Shown: positions 1-5,620, counted from the first letter of the stretch. The stretch: DNA of 7,234 bases from G039029935 sp039029935 (GCA_039029935.1 JBCCFC010000704.1:1-7234); one strand, 5' to 3'. Numbers and translations are program-made. The notes: generated by a model from the letters alone, not told the origin.

Positions 1-339
1 ATTACAAACTTAGTTAAATGATTGCATTCACAATAAATAAAAATATTGTTACAACTTTGTAATCCTGCAACGAATATTGTTTGTACAGTTAGACCAAACC
101 TAGTCTTTTTCACTACGATTTGGTGAGATTCCCTTCAAAAACTGCTAGAAAATAACTAGAAGTGATTTTGAGTTGATAAAATGTGCCAAATCACCGCTGT
201 ACCGGGCGTATGATCTAGCGTATCCAGTAATAGTATACCATAGATAGACATAATTAACAAATCTCTTAAGATTAGATGTTCCGTATAGAACGCCCGTTTT
301 TAGTCATCAATAACAAAACATTCACAAACAGAGGGATAG
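1..339. other. Upstream intergenic region, no gene seen
   Basis: I see no convincing coding sequence on either strand. The first ~170 bases are AT-rich. TTGCAT at 22-27 and TATTGT at 44-49 are spaced 16 bases apart and could be a weak promoter, but the match is poor. A 7-base CGGGCGT at 203-209 is complementary to ACGCCCG at 290-296, and the latter is followed directly by five T residues (297-301), as in the 3' half of an intrinsic terminator. A small inverted repeat, GTTC-cgtata-GAAC, lies just before it. The region may therefore be a transcribed leader for the gene at 340, but this is only suggestive. Confidence 0.4.
331..335 (+). promoter_or_regulatory. Ribosome binding site for the gene at 340
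   Basis: GAGGG lies 4 bases before the ATG at 340. The spacing is short but usable, and it supports this start over later in-frame ATGs. Confidence 0.55.
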
Positions 340-1767
340 ATGATTTACCAAACGCTTTTCAATCAGGTTGTATTGAATAACGAACAAAACAGTAAAATAG
401 TTCACGCAGGCATCATCGGGACAGGGCAATTTGCGACAGCGATTGTGACACAGTCCATGATGGTGGAGCGATTACACATCCCCATTGTCGCCGATGTTGA
501 TGTTGAAGCAGCACAGCAAGCCTATCAATTTGCAGGCATTCCAGCAGAGGAAGTCGCTGTCTGCGAGAACCGTCAATCCGCACTCAACGCCATTGAAAGG
601 GGGAAACGTGTCATTGTGCCTGATGCTTCTCTGATGATGGATTTGCCACTCGATGTGGTTGTCGAGGCAACAGGGATGCCCGAAGCAGGGGTACGCCATG
701 CGCTGGCGGCCATTGAGTATGGTAAACATGTGGCCATGGTTAACAAGGAAACCGATGCCACTGTCGGGCCGATGCTTTCGCATTTGGCGGCACAGGCAGG
801 CGTGGTCTATACACAGGTAGATGGCGACCAACATGGGCTACTGATTGGGTTGGTTCAATGGGCACAGGAATTGGGGTTGACGGTTCTCAGCGGTGGGAAA
901 TCGCGCGATGCTGAGTATATCTATGATCTGTTTGAACGAACTGTGACATGTCGCCGTCGCCAAATTGAAATTGCCGAGCAAGATATGCAGTGGTTACGTC
1001 CTATCCCAGTAGGTGGTGCCAAAGAGTATGTTCAAGCCCGCAAAGCGTTGTTTGCTGCCTTGCCCCAAGTGGGTGGGTTTGATCTGGTTGAGATGGCGAT
1101 TGCGGCTAACGCAACAGGATTGAAGCCTGATATGACGATTTCAGATGCAGGAATTGCTGGAATCAGCAATATTCATTGCCCTTCTGCAATGATTAGCGAA
1201 ATTTCTTGCATTTTGTGTCCAGAAAAGGATTATGGTATTCTACAAGGAGGCGGGATTGTGGACAGTGTTAGCTGTCTTCGTCAAGCGCATGAAGCAGGGC
1301 TTGGTGGCGGTGTTTTTATCGTCGTTAGTTGCGAGAACAATTATTCGCAGAAAATTTTGACTACCAAAGGACTTATCGCTAATCACCAGGACACGACAGC
1401 CTTAATTTACCGGCCACACCATTTGTGTGGAGTCGAGACGCCGATCACAATTCTTTGTGCGGGGTTACTAGGCATCACAACGGGTGCTTCCAAACAACAG
1501 CCTGTTGTTGACATTGTTGCCAAGGCCAAACGAACGCTTCATGCTGGCGAGATTGTGGGCAATGACCACAGTCCTGACCTTGAATTTTTTATGCAGACCG
1601 CAACGCCCATCACATCGAACACACCCATTCCGATCCACATGGCAAATGGTAACCAGCTACAGACAACGGTCCCAGCCGGGACATTCATTACACGTGATAT
1701 GGTCAAGATGCCGGAGAATTCGGCATTGTGGCCGTTGCGTGATCAACAGGATCAATACTGGATATAA
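340..1767 (+). CDS. NAD(P)-dependent homoserine dehydrogenase-like oxidoreductase with C-terminal SAF domain (COG4091/DRL-like)
   Basis: This is a complete 475-residue cytoplasmic protein. The N-terminal Rossmann fold carries the dinucleotide-binding loop GTGQFA at about residues 27-32. VVEATGMPEAG (about 108-117) and HVAMVNKETD (about 130-139) follow, as in homoserine dehydrogenase-like enzymes. The centre has EMAIAANATGL (about 251-261) and YRPHHLCGVE (about 357-366). The tail from about 392 to 456 (AKAKRTLHAGEIVG up to VPAGTFITRDMV) looks like an SAF domain. This layout matches COG4091, 'predicted homoserine dehydrogenase with SAF domain'. That family includes the Brucella DRL/DXR-II enzymes, which make methylerythritol 4-phosphate, but family membership alone does not give the substrate. 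A biosynthetic homoserine dehydrogenase is unlikely because the usual catalytic domain and ACT tail are absent. The nearby Gfo/Idh/MocA and Ldh2 genes suggest carbohydrate or hydroxy-acid metabolism. The UPF0175 gene follows after 24 bases, so the two may be co-transcribed. Confidence 0.85.
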   Translation: MIYQTLFNQVVLNNEQNSKIVHAGIIGTGQFATAIVTQSMMVERLHIPIVADVDVEAAQQAYQFAGIPAEEVAVCENRQSALNAIERGKRVIVPDASLMMDLPLDVVVEATGMPEAGVRHALAAIEYGKHVAMVNKETDATVGPMLSHLAAQAGVVYTQVDGDQHGLLIGLVQWAQELGLTVLSGGKSRDAEYIYDLFERTVTCRRRQIEIAEQDMQWLRPIPVGGAKEYVQARKALFAALPQVGGFDLVEMAIAANATGLKPDMTISDAGIAGISNIHCPSAMISEISCILCPEKDYGILQGGGIVDSVSCLRQAHEAGLGGGVFIVVSCENNYSQKILTTKGLIANHQDTTALIYRPHHLCGVETPITILCAGLLGITTGASKQQPVVDIVAKAKRTLHAGEIVGNDHSPDLEFFMQTATPITSNTPIPIHMANGNQLQTTVPAGTFITRDMVKMPENSALWPLRDQQDQYWI

Positions 1768-1791
1768 TTATATAGCTAGGAAATACACTAA

Positions 1792-2055
1792 ATGTTAACA
1801 GTAAAACAACTAACCATAGATGTCCCCGAAACAGTATTACTTGCCGAAAAAATGGATGAACAAACCTTTGCACAAGAAATGCGGATGCTCACAGCCGTTA
1901 AATTGTTTGAGTTAGGAAGGCTCTCATCTGGCCGAGCAGCGGAATTAGCTGGTATTTCACGCGTGGCATTTTTATTTTCGCTTGATCGGTATCAAGTGTT
2001 TCCCTTTATGGCTGAGTTAAATGAGTTGGAAATGGAATATGCACGACGCAATTAG
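1792..2055 (+). CDS. UPF0175-family small protein, probable orphan antitoxin
   Basis: This 87-residue protein has the typical UPF0175 pattern. A beta-rich start (TIDVPETVLL) is followed by a helical part ending in FELGRLSSGRAAELAGIS (about residues 40-57) and the FLFSLDRYQVFPF block. The GRLSSGRAAELAGIS stretch is helix-turn-helix-like. UPF0175 proteins are commonly encoded directly upstream of a DUF3368 PIN-domain protein, and the pair is regarded as a toxin-antitoxin-like module. Here only the C-terminal part of the partner remains, so this is probably an orphan antitoxin or transcription factor. An AGGAAA sequence about 9 bases before the ATG supports the start. The gene follows the upstream dehydrogenase by 24 bases. 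Confidence 0.8.
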   Translation: MLTVKQLTIDVPETVLLAEKMDEQTFAQEMRMLTAVKLFELGRLSSGRAAELAGISRVAFLFSLDRYQVFPFMAELNELEMEYARRN

Positions 2056-2229
2056 TCATACATCGCCGCTTGTATACTGGATGATTTGCTTGCGCGGCGG
2101 ACCGCACAGGCCGCGGGCTTACAAGTGTGGGGGACATTACGCATTTTGTTGGGAGCCAAAGAGGTTGGCTTGACGACTAAAGTTCGCCCACATTTAGACG
2201 CGTTAGAAACTTCGGGTATGTATATTTCC
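2056..2229 (+). pseudogene. C-terminal remnant of a DUF3368 (PIN-like) toxin-type protein
   Basis: Read in the same frame as the UPF0175 gene and right after its TAG stop, the sequence gives ACILDDLLARRTAQAAGL, then QVWGTLRILLGAKEVGL, then RPHLDALETSGMYIS. This is the recognisable C-terminal half of DUF3368: the LDD acidic motif, the GTLGxLLxAKxxGL block and the RPxLDxLxxxGxYIS block. A full family member is about 150 residues. The N-terminal half with the first PIN-fold aspartates is missing, and the resemblance stops after YIS. There is no proper start, only an in-frame TTG at 2086. An internal deletion that removed the toxin's first half and joined its tail to the antitoxin stop would explain the arrangement. 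The frame stays open to 2322, but that stretch is better read as the promoter of the next gene. Confidence 0.75.
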
Positions 2230-2250
2230 TGCTGGATTAAAACAACGAAT

Positions 2251-2265
2251 TCTGCATATTGCAGA
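2251..2265. promoter_or_regulatory. Palindrome next to the -35 box, operator candidate
   Basis: TCTGCA-tat-TGCAGA is a perfect 6+6 inverted repeat with a 3-base centre. It ends one base before the TTGACA box at 2266, where an activator or repressor could act on the promoter of the Gfo/Idh/MocA gene. I did not find a second copy in the window. Confidence 0.4.
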
Positions 2266-2295
2266 TTGACAATAACTTTATCTTCAATTTATCAA
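2266..2295 (+). promoter_or_regulatory. Likely sigma70-type promoter for the Gfo/Idh/MocA gene
   Basis: A perfect TTGACA at 2266-2271 is followed after 18 bases by TATCAA at 2290-2295, which matches 4 of 6 consensus positions. It lies 28 bases before the ATG at 2323 and would give a short leader that still contains the GAGGAA ribosome binding site at 2311-2316. Confidence 0.45.
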
Positions 2296-2322
2296 ATCAA
2301 AATCACTGAAGAGGAATACTAA

Positions 2323-3645
2323 ATGACAGACCAACGCAAACGCTACGCCATCGTTGGCACAGGTGGCCGCGCCCAAATGTATGTCGATGCCATCGCCAAA
2401 GAATATGTGGCAGATTCCGTACTCGTCGGGCTTTGTGACCTGAGCCAAACACGCATGGATTGGTATAACGAGTATATGGCAGCAGAGTATGACCTGCCAC
2501 CCGCACCGACCTATCACGCTCAAAACTTTGACCAGATGGTGGCGGAGACCAAGCCAGATTGCGTCATCGTCACCACAATGGATTCTACCCACCACACCTA
2601 TATCGTTCGTGCAATGGAGCTAGGCTGTGATGCCATCACCGAAAAGCCGATGACCATAGATGCGTCCAAGGCCCATGCCATTTTTGATGCGATTCAACAG
2701 ACAGGGCATTCGTTACGGGTGACGTTCAACTATCGTTATTCGCCTATCTCGACCACTGTCCGTGACCTGATCATGAAGGATGTCATTGGCAGACCGTTAC
2801 ACGTCAATTTTCAGTGGGTACTGGACACACAACATGGTGCAGACTACTTCCGCCGTTGGCATCGTGAAAAAGATAAGTCGGGTGGGCTACTGGTTCACAA
2901 ATCTACACACCACTTTGATATTATCAACTGGTGGATTGACTCTTACCCAGCTGAAGTCTTTGCAATGGGTGATTTGCTTTTTTATGGACGAGAGAATGCT
3001 GCGTCACGCGGTGAGAGCTACAGCTATGACCGCTATACTGGCAACGAAGAATCTGATAACGATCCCTTCGCCATTGATCTCACAAAACGCGAATCCTACA
3101 AGGCACTCTACTATAACGCTGAGGGTGATTCCGGCTATATCCGCGACCGCAACGTATTTGGCGACAATATCAGCGCAGAGGACACAATGAGCGTCACAGC
3201 ACGTTATCGTAACGGTGCGCTGTTGACCTACTCGCTCATCGCCTACTCCCCTTGGGAAGGGTATCGTGTCGCCATCACCGGAACCAAGGGGCGCATCGAG
3301 TTTGAGCTATCGGAAAAGGTAGGGCGTCATTTCCGACCCGGCGAGGAAGATAATTCCACCGAGGCAGAGGCGATTCGCGAGCAGTTTACAGCGAAGTATA
3401 TTCGTGTCTATCCGATGTTTGGCTTGCCCTATGAAGTTGATATTCCCGAAGCCAAGGGCGGACACGGGGGTGCTGATCCTGTGATGCTGGAGCAGATTTT
3501 TGCCACCAACCCGCCAGATGACCCATACAAACGGGCTGCATCGCATGTGGATGGTGCGGCGTCGATTCTGCTGGGTGTTGCCGCCAACAAATCTATTGCA
3601 GAGAATAAGCTCGTTGTGGTTGATGATTTGTTGAAGATAGAGTAA
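2323..3645 (+). CDS. Gfo/Idh/MocA family NAD(P)-dependent oxidoreductase
   Basis: This 440-residue cytoplasmic enzyme has a Rossmann start, YAIVGTGGRAQMY (about residues 8-20), with a GTGGR nucleotide-binding loop. The family signature EKPM follows at about 107-110, where Lys108 is the expected active-site lysine. The second domain carries GGLLVHKSTHHFDIINWW (about 188-204), which holds the conserved His/Asp positions near the substrate. The C-terminal domain is longer than in the ~340-residue family members and includes a tyrosine- and acid-rich insert at about 230-285. The family oxidises or reduces sugars, inositols or pseudo-sugars with a nicotinamide cofactor, and the substrate cannot be read from the sequence. 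GAGGAA at 2311-2316 is 6 bases before the ATG. No transporter or kinase is nearby to narrow the pathway. Confidence 0.9.
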   Translation: MTDQRKRYAIVGTGGRAQMYVDAIAKEYVADSVLVGLCDLSQTRMDWYNEYMAAEYDLPPAPTYHAQNFDQMVAETKPDCVIVTTMDSTHHTYIVRAMELGCDAITEKPMTIDASKAHAIFDAIQQTGHSLRVTFNYRYSPISTTVRDLIMKDVIGRPLHVNFQWVLDTQHGADYFRRWHREKDKSGGLLVHKSTHHFDIINWWIDSYPAEVFAMGDLLFYGRENAASRGESYSYDRYTGNEESDNDPFAIDLTKRESYKALYYNAEGDSGYIRDRNVFGDNISAEDTMSVTARYRNGALLTYSLIAYSPWEGYRVAITGTKGRIEFELSEKVGRHFRPGEEDNSTEAEAIREQFTAKYIRVYPMFGLPYEVDIPEAKGGHGGADPVMLEQIFATNPPDDPYKRAASHVDGAASILLGVAANKSIAENKLVVVDDLLKIE

Positions 3646-3656
3646 CAGTCGAGGGT

Positions 3657-3694
3657 TCGAGTGGGTAGTCACGAGATATGAACTGCCCACTCGA
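3657..3694. terminator. Hairpin between convergent genes, probable bidirectional terminator
   Basis: Arms 3657-3669 and 3682-3694 form a 13-bp stem with one T-G pair (3666/3685) and a 12-base loop. It lies between the stop of the Gfo/Idh/MocA gene (3645) and the stop of the convergent lipoprotein gene (3728). No T-run directly follows on either strand, so it is not a textbook intrinsic terminator, but position and stem strength suit transcription termination or mRNA 3'-end protection. Confidence 0.6.
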
Positions 3695-3727
3695 GATCTG
3701 AAAGAGTTCAATCCAATTTTATGATTC

Positions 3728-4267
3728 TCAACGATGCTCACTAGCATGGCGACCATGATCCGCCAACTGCGCGTCAAACCAATGATGAATGGCATCAATA
3801 AGGTCAGTACTCTCGGTTGTGTAGAGAATTTGCCCACCACCGTCAATGTCGCTGTAGACAATGCTAAGTTGGTCTGCCCCCGTCACCAATTCATGGAGGC
3901 CGGGCATCTCATCGCCGTGAATCATGCTTGGATCGTGAAAATCACCATTGGCAAAGCGGTCAGCCTCTTCGCTTAGATGTTGGCGAATCAAGGCAATCTG
4001 TTCTTCGTCACCATCATCCGTAATCACCTGTTGTAGCCCACCGTTGTCGATCTTCTCAAAAATGTGGGTCGTGCGCGCCAAATCAAAGGGCATGATCTCT
4101 GCACCTTTGGCCGCAACTTCGGCCTGTCGGTGGCTGTGTTCATGCTGGTTACTGTGTTCATGCTGGCTACTGTGTTCATGCTGGTCGCTGTGATTATTTG
4201 TATGCTGGATTGGCATCACACATGCAGTTAAGAACAAAACGGCCAAGATAAAAGTGTAGTGTTTCAT
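3728..4267 (-). CDS. Lipoprotein with histidine-rich repeats, function unknown
   Basis: This 179-residue protein starts with a short signal peptide and a clear lipobox, LTAC, with the lipidated cysteine at residue 16. A mature-end spacer of about residues 22-46 contains three tandem copies of a Q-H-E-H-S unit. It could bind transition metals and is probably a flexible tether. The folded part begins near MPFDLARTTHIFEK (about 59-72), continues through EEQIALIRQHLSEEADRF and the IHGDEMPGLHEL block, and ends with HHWFDAQLADHG (about 161-172). I recognise this domain from other bacteria, and I recall relatives wrongly labelled as aspartate carbamoyltransferase, but I know of no established function. 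AAGGGG lies before the start. It is the last gene of the minus-strand cluster, 23 bases after the thioredoxin-like gene. Metal binding is inferred only from the histidines. Confidence 0.75.
   Translation of the reverse strand: MKHYTFILAVLFLTACVMPIQHTNNHSDQHEHSSQHEHSNQHEHSHRQAEVAAKGAEIMPFDLARTTHIFEKIDNGGLQQVITDDGDEEQIALIRQHLSEEADRFANGDFHDPSMIHGDEMPGLHELVTGADQLSIVYSDIDGGGQILYTTESTDLIDAIHHWFDAQLADHGRHASEHR
4134..4187 (-). repeat. Three 18-bp in-frame tandem repeats encoding His-rich hexapeptides
   Basis: Units at 4134-4151, 4152-4169 and 4170-4187 share ctgtgttcatgctgg on the + strand and differ only in the last few bases. They encode the repeated HEHS-type hexapeptide of the lipoprotein. The near-identity suggests recent expansion by slippage, and copy number may vary between strains. 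Confidence 0.85.
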
Positions 4268-4290
4268 GACTCATTCCCCTTTCCAACTTC

Positions 4291-4737
4291 TCATTGACTA
4301 TATTTTTCTACTTGTGTCCGTAGTATACTCTCAGGTATCTCTCCCATACCCGACCACAACCTTTTTCCTCTGGTATCCACAACCACATAGCTTGGATGCC
4401 CACGCAACTCATAGGCGCGCAGTAAGGATTGGCCTTGGTCAGTATTGGCGTTAAACCGTTGAAAGGCCATTATTGTGTCAAATTCACGTTCAAGCCCATT
4501 CACGATGGGCGTCATGTTTTCTCAGGGCAGTCAGTTGTCGGTATAAAACAACAGAAACGTGTTGTGGACACTGGTTGCGCCTTTGGGCGTGAAGGACAAC
4601 GCAGAGGCATCATTGGCACTGCCACACCCAGTTGTCACAAAGAGAACCAACAGAAAGAAGACCATCATGACGCCAAATTCAGATAAAGCTCCGGTGAGGA
4701 AACCCTGATAATGGTTATTGAATCGCTGTCTATGCAT
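4291..4737 (-). CDS. Predicted selenoprotein: thioredoxin-like protein with a Sec-x-x-Sec (UxxU) active site
   Basis: Two short open frames (4737-4531 and 4515-4291) share one frame and are separated only by TGA CTG CCC TGA GAA AAC. Reading both TGAs as amino acids gives a continuous 148-residue protein with FLLFYTDN-U-LP-U-ENMTPIVNGLE, where thioredoxin-fold proteins have FYxxxCxxC. The fold continues with GHPSYVVVDTRGK (cis-Pro loop and next strand) and the GMGEIP end block. The TGAs are at 4531-4533 (residue 69) and 4522-4524 (residue 72). A SECIS-like hairpin follows at 4494-4510. The N-terminus has a hydrophobic segment MMVFFLLVLFVTTGC; Cys38 may be a lipidation site, though the lipobox is atypical, so export is inferred. 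The start at 4737 has a G-rich site before it, 3 bases after the cytochrome stop. An alternative ATG at 4668 gives 125 residues but lacks a clear site. The final stop at 4291-4293 is also TGA. A pseudogene is the main alternative. Sec machinery is not in the window. Confidence 0.8.
4494..4510 (-). promoter_or_regulatory. Candidate bacterial SECIS element
   Basis: On the minus strand, GCCCAT-CGTGA-ATGGGC forms a perfect 6-bp stem with a 5-base loop that has G at its second position. The loop begins 17 bases after the second TGA and 26 bases after the first. Bacterial SECIS elements lie inside the coding region just after UGA, have a small loop with an early G, and sit roughly 16-37 bases from the UGA, so one hairpin could serve both codons. 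The stem is short and does not clearly extend downward. Confidence 0.65.
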
Positions 4738-4740
4738 GGC

Positions 4741-5193
4741 CTAGCCCCCCGTCTGACGCGACCGCTCTTCTTGGAACGCTCGCTCCTCCTCACCCCAGAA
4801 GGTTTTGATATAATCCAGCGAGAGTATCATCTCTTCCTCGGTCAGTTTATCGGCAAACCCGGGCATTCCCGTTGTCGGTAATGCCCCACCTTGGGCGACA
4901 ATTTGGAGTAACTGTGCGTCGGGATGATGCCATGTATGCCCACTATTGTCATGTGGCGGTGCTGGATAGACGCCCTTGTCGTTAGGCTCACGCCAGTTGG
5001 GTTGCCCCTCACCGTCAAACCCATGACAGGAGGCACAGTTTTCATCATAGATGCGCTTGCCCTGTGCCAATGGCTCTTCGGCCTGTTCAGCCTGTTCTAC
5101 CGCCGCCTCTTGTACTGGTTGAGGTGGTGTGGCACAAGCCACAAAGCCAAAAATTAGCAGAATAAAAATCAAACTCATGCTCTTCTGTAACAT
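4741..5193 (-). CDS. Lipoprotein c-type cytochrome (single heme)
   Basis: This 150-residue protein begins with a hydrophobic signal peptide and lipobox FVAC (Cys20). An Ala/Glu/Gln-rich linker (about 21-44) follows, then a class I cytochrome c domain. Heme is attached at CASCH (residues 53-57), and the likely distal ligand is Met110 in TTGMPGF. The helix EEEMILSLDYIKTFWG closes the domain. It is expected outside the cytoplasmic membrane, moving electrons. A GTG at 5199 is also in frame, but the ATG at 5193 has AAGGAG at ideal spacing, so I chose it. Its TAG stop is 3 bases before the thioredoxin-like start, which indicates tight translational coupling. The C-terminal tail is charged (EEERAFQEERSRQ). 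The electron partner is not known. Confidence 0.88.
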   Translation of the reverse strand: MLQKSMSLIFILLIFGFVACATPPQPVQEAAVEQAEQAEEPLAQGKRIYDENCASCHGFDGEGQPNWREPNDKGVYPAPPHDNSGHTWHHPDAQLLQIVAQGGALPTTGMPGFADKLTEEEMILSLDYIKTFWGEEERAFQEERSRQTGG

Positions 5194-5202
5194 ACACACT
5201 CT

Positions 5203-5208
5203 CTCCTT
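5203..5208 (-). promoter_or_regulatory. Ribosome binding site deciding the cytochrome start
   Basis: AAGGAG on the minus strand is 9 bases before the ATG at 5193 but only 3 bases before the in-frame GTG at 5199. The ATG is therefore favoured. Confidence 0.75.
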
Positions 5209-5238
5209 CTGACATATACCATTAATTTGTCTGTGTCA

Positions 5239-5445
5239 TCAATTATGACTGTGAGCATCATCTCTATGGGCATCATCCATCACCTCATCGTGATGCCCAT
5301 CATCGGTCATGTGATTCAACATCGGTAGCATCGGTTCTGCAAAAAAGATACCATGTGCGGATGCATGTGCAAAATGCGAAGGCGAGATGTAGACATGAAT
5401 GGCTCCTGCAATCCCTAGTGCAAGAACCGCAATAATTTTGAGCAT
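5239..5445 (-). CDS. Small membrane protein with His/Asp-rich tail, probably truncated
   Basis: This 68-residue protein begins MLKIIAVLALGIAGAIHVY, a single membrane-spanning segment, followed by SPSHFAHASAHGIFFAE. The pattern G-x-x-H-x-Y-x-x-P-x-H-F-x-H-A-x-A-H-G-I-F-F resembles the start of larger multi-helix membrane proteins, where further helices would follow. Here the sequence switches at once to a polar tail rich in His and Asp (HMTDDGHHDEVMDDAHRDD and so on), suggesting an internal deletion or a reduced form. The many histidines could bind copper or another metal, which is inference. An upstream ATG at 5466 is in frame, but AAGGAG is placed for the ATG at 5445, which I prefer. It is the first gene of the minus-strand cluster, 45 bases before the cytochrome start. 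Confidence 0.6.
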   Translation of the reverse strand: MLKIIAVLALGIAGAIHVYISPSHFAHASAHGIFFAEPMLPMLNHMTDDGHHDEVMDDAHRDDAHSHN

Positions 5446-5454
5446 ATAGTTAAG

Positions 5455-5460
5455 CTCCTT
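5455..5460 (-). promoter_or_regulatory. Ribosome binding site deciding the small membrane protein start
   Basis: AAGGAG on the minus strand lies 9 bases before the ATG at 5445, the same motif and spacing as at the cytochrome gene. It lies inside the longer frame starting at 5466, which argues against that start. Confidence 0.7.
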
Positions 5461-5472
5461 CGGCATTGGTAG

Positions 5473-5565
5473 ATGACCAAGGGCAATAAGGCACAGATGG
5501 TGCAGATTTTGGGGCTGACGCGAGCGACGTTGCGCTATCGGCTGGAAAAATATAAAATTGGGTAA
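5473..5565 (+). pseudogene. Remnant of a Fis-type helix-turn-helix domain
   Basis: The 30-codon stretch encodes GNKAQMVQILGLTRATLR followed by YRLEKYKIG and a TAA stop. This is the classic C-terminal DNA-binding helix-turn-helix of Fis and of sigma54-dependent response regulators (GNxxxAAxxLGxxRxTLxxRLxxY). An in-frame TAG stands immediately before the ATG, and no ribosome binding site or upstream domain remains. It is therefore most likely the tail of a former regulator truncated when the divergent minus-strand cluster came to lie beside it. A functional micro-protein is possible but less likely. It now sits in the shared upstream region of the divergent genes. Confidence 0.7.
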
Positions 5566-5620
5566 TCAATTTATTTGAAGCTGGGATTACAGATATAACG
5601 ATAAAGGATTTGTATATAGT

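Noticed and set aside
3307..3861. Minus-strand 184-residue frame
   Set aside because: It overlaps the C-terminal part of the Gfo/Idh/MocA gene and the end of the lipoprotein gene and shows no family pattern, so it is a shadow frame.
4134..4187. CRISPR-like repeat array
   Set aside because: The units are contiguous, only 18 bp long, without spacers, and encode in-frame peptide repeats.
4291..4515. A separate 74-residue gene starting at the ATG at 4515
   Set aside because: It would be a thioredoxin fold lacking its first strand and its redox motif. The upstream frame supplies precisely these parts across two TGA codons in the same frame.
4522..4533. Two nonsense mutations in a decaying thioredoxin gene
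   Set aside because: Other remnants nearby make this worth considering, but both hits falling on the two redox Cys codons, no other disruption, and a well-placed hairpin make Sec more likely. It remains the main alternative.
3728..5445. Alternative genetic code with TGA read as an ordinary amino acid
   Set aside because: The His-repeat lipoprotein, the small membrane protein and the thioredoxin-like gene itself all end at TGA in sensible places, and TGG is the Trp codon used throughout.
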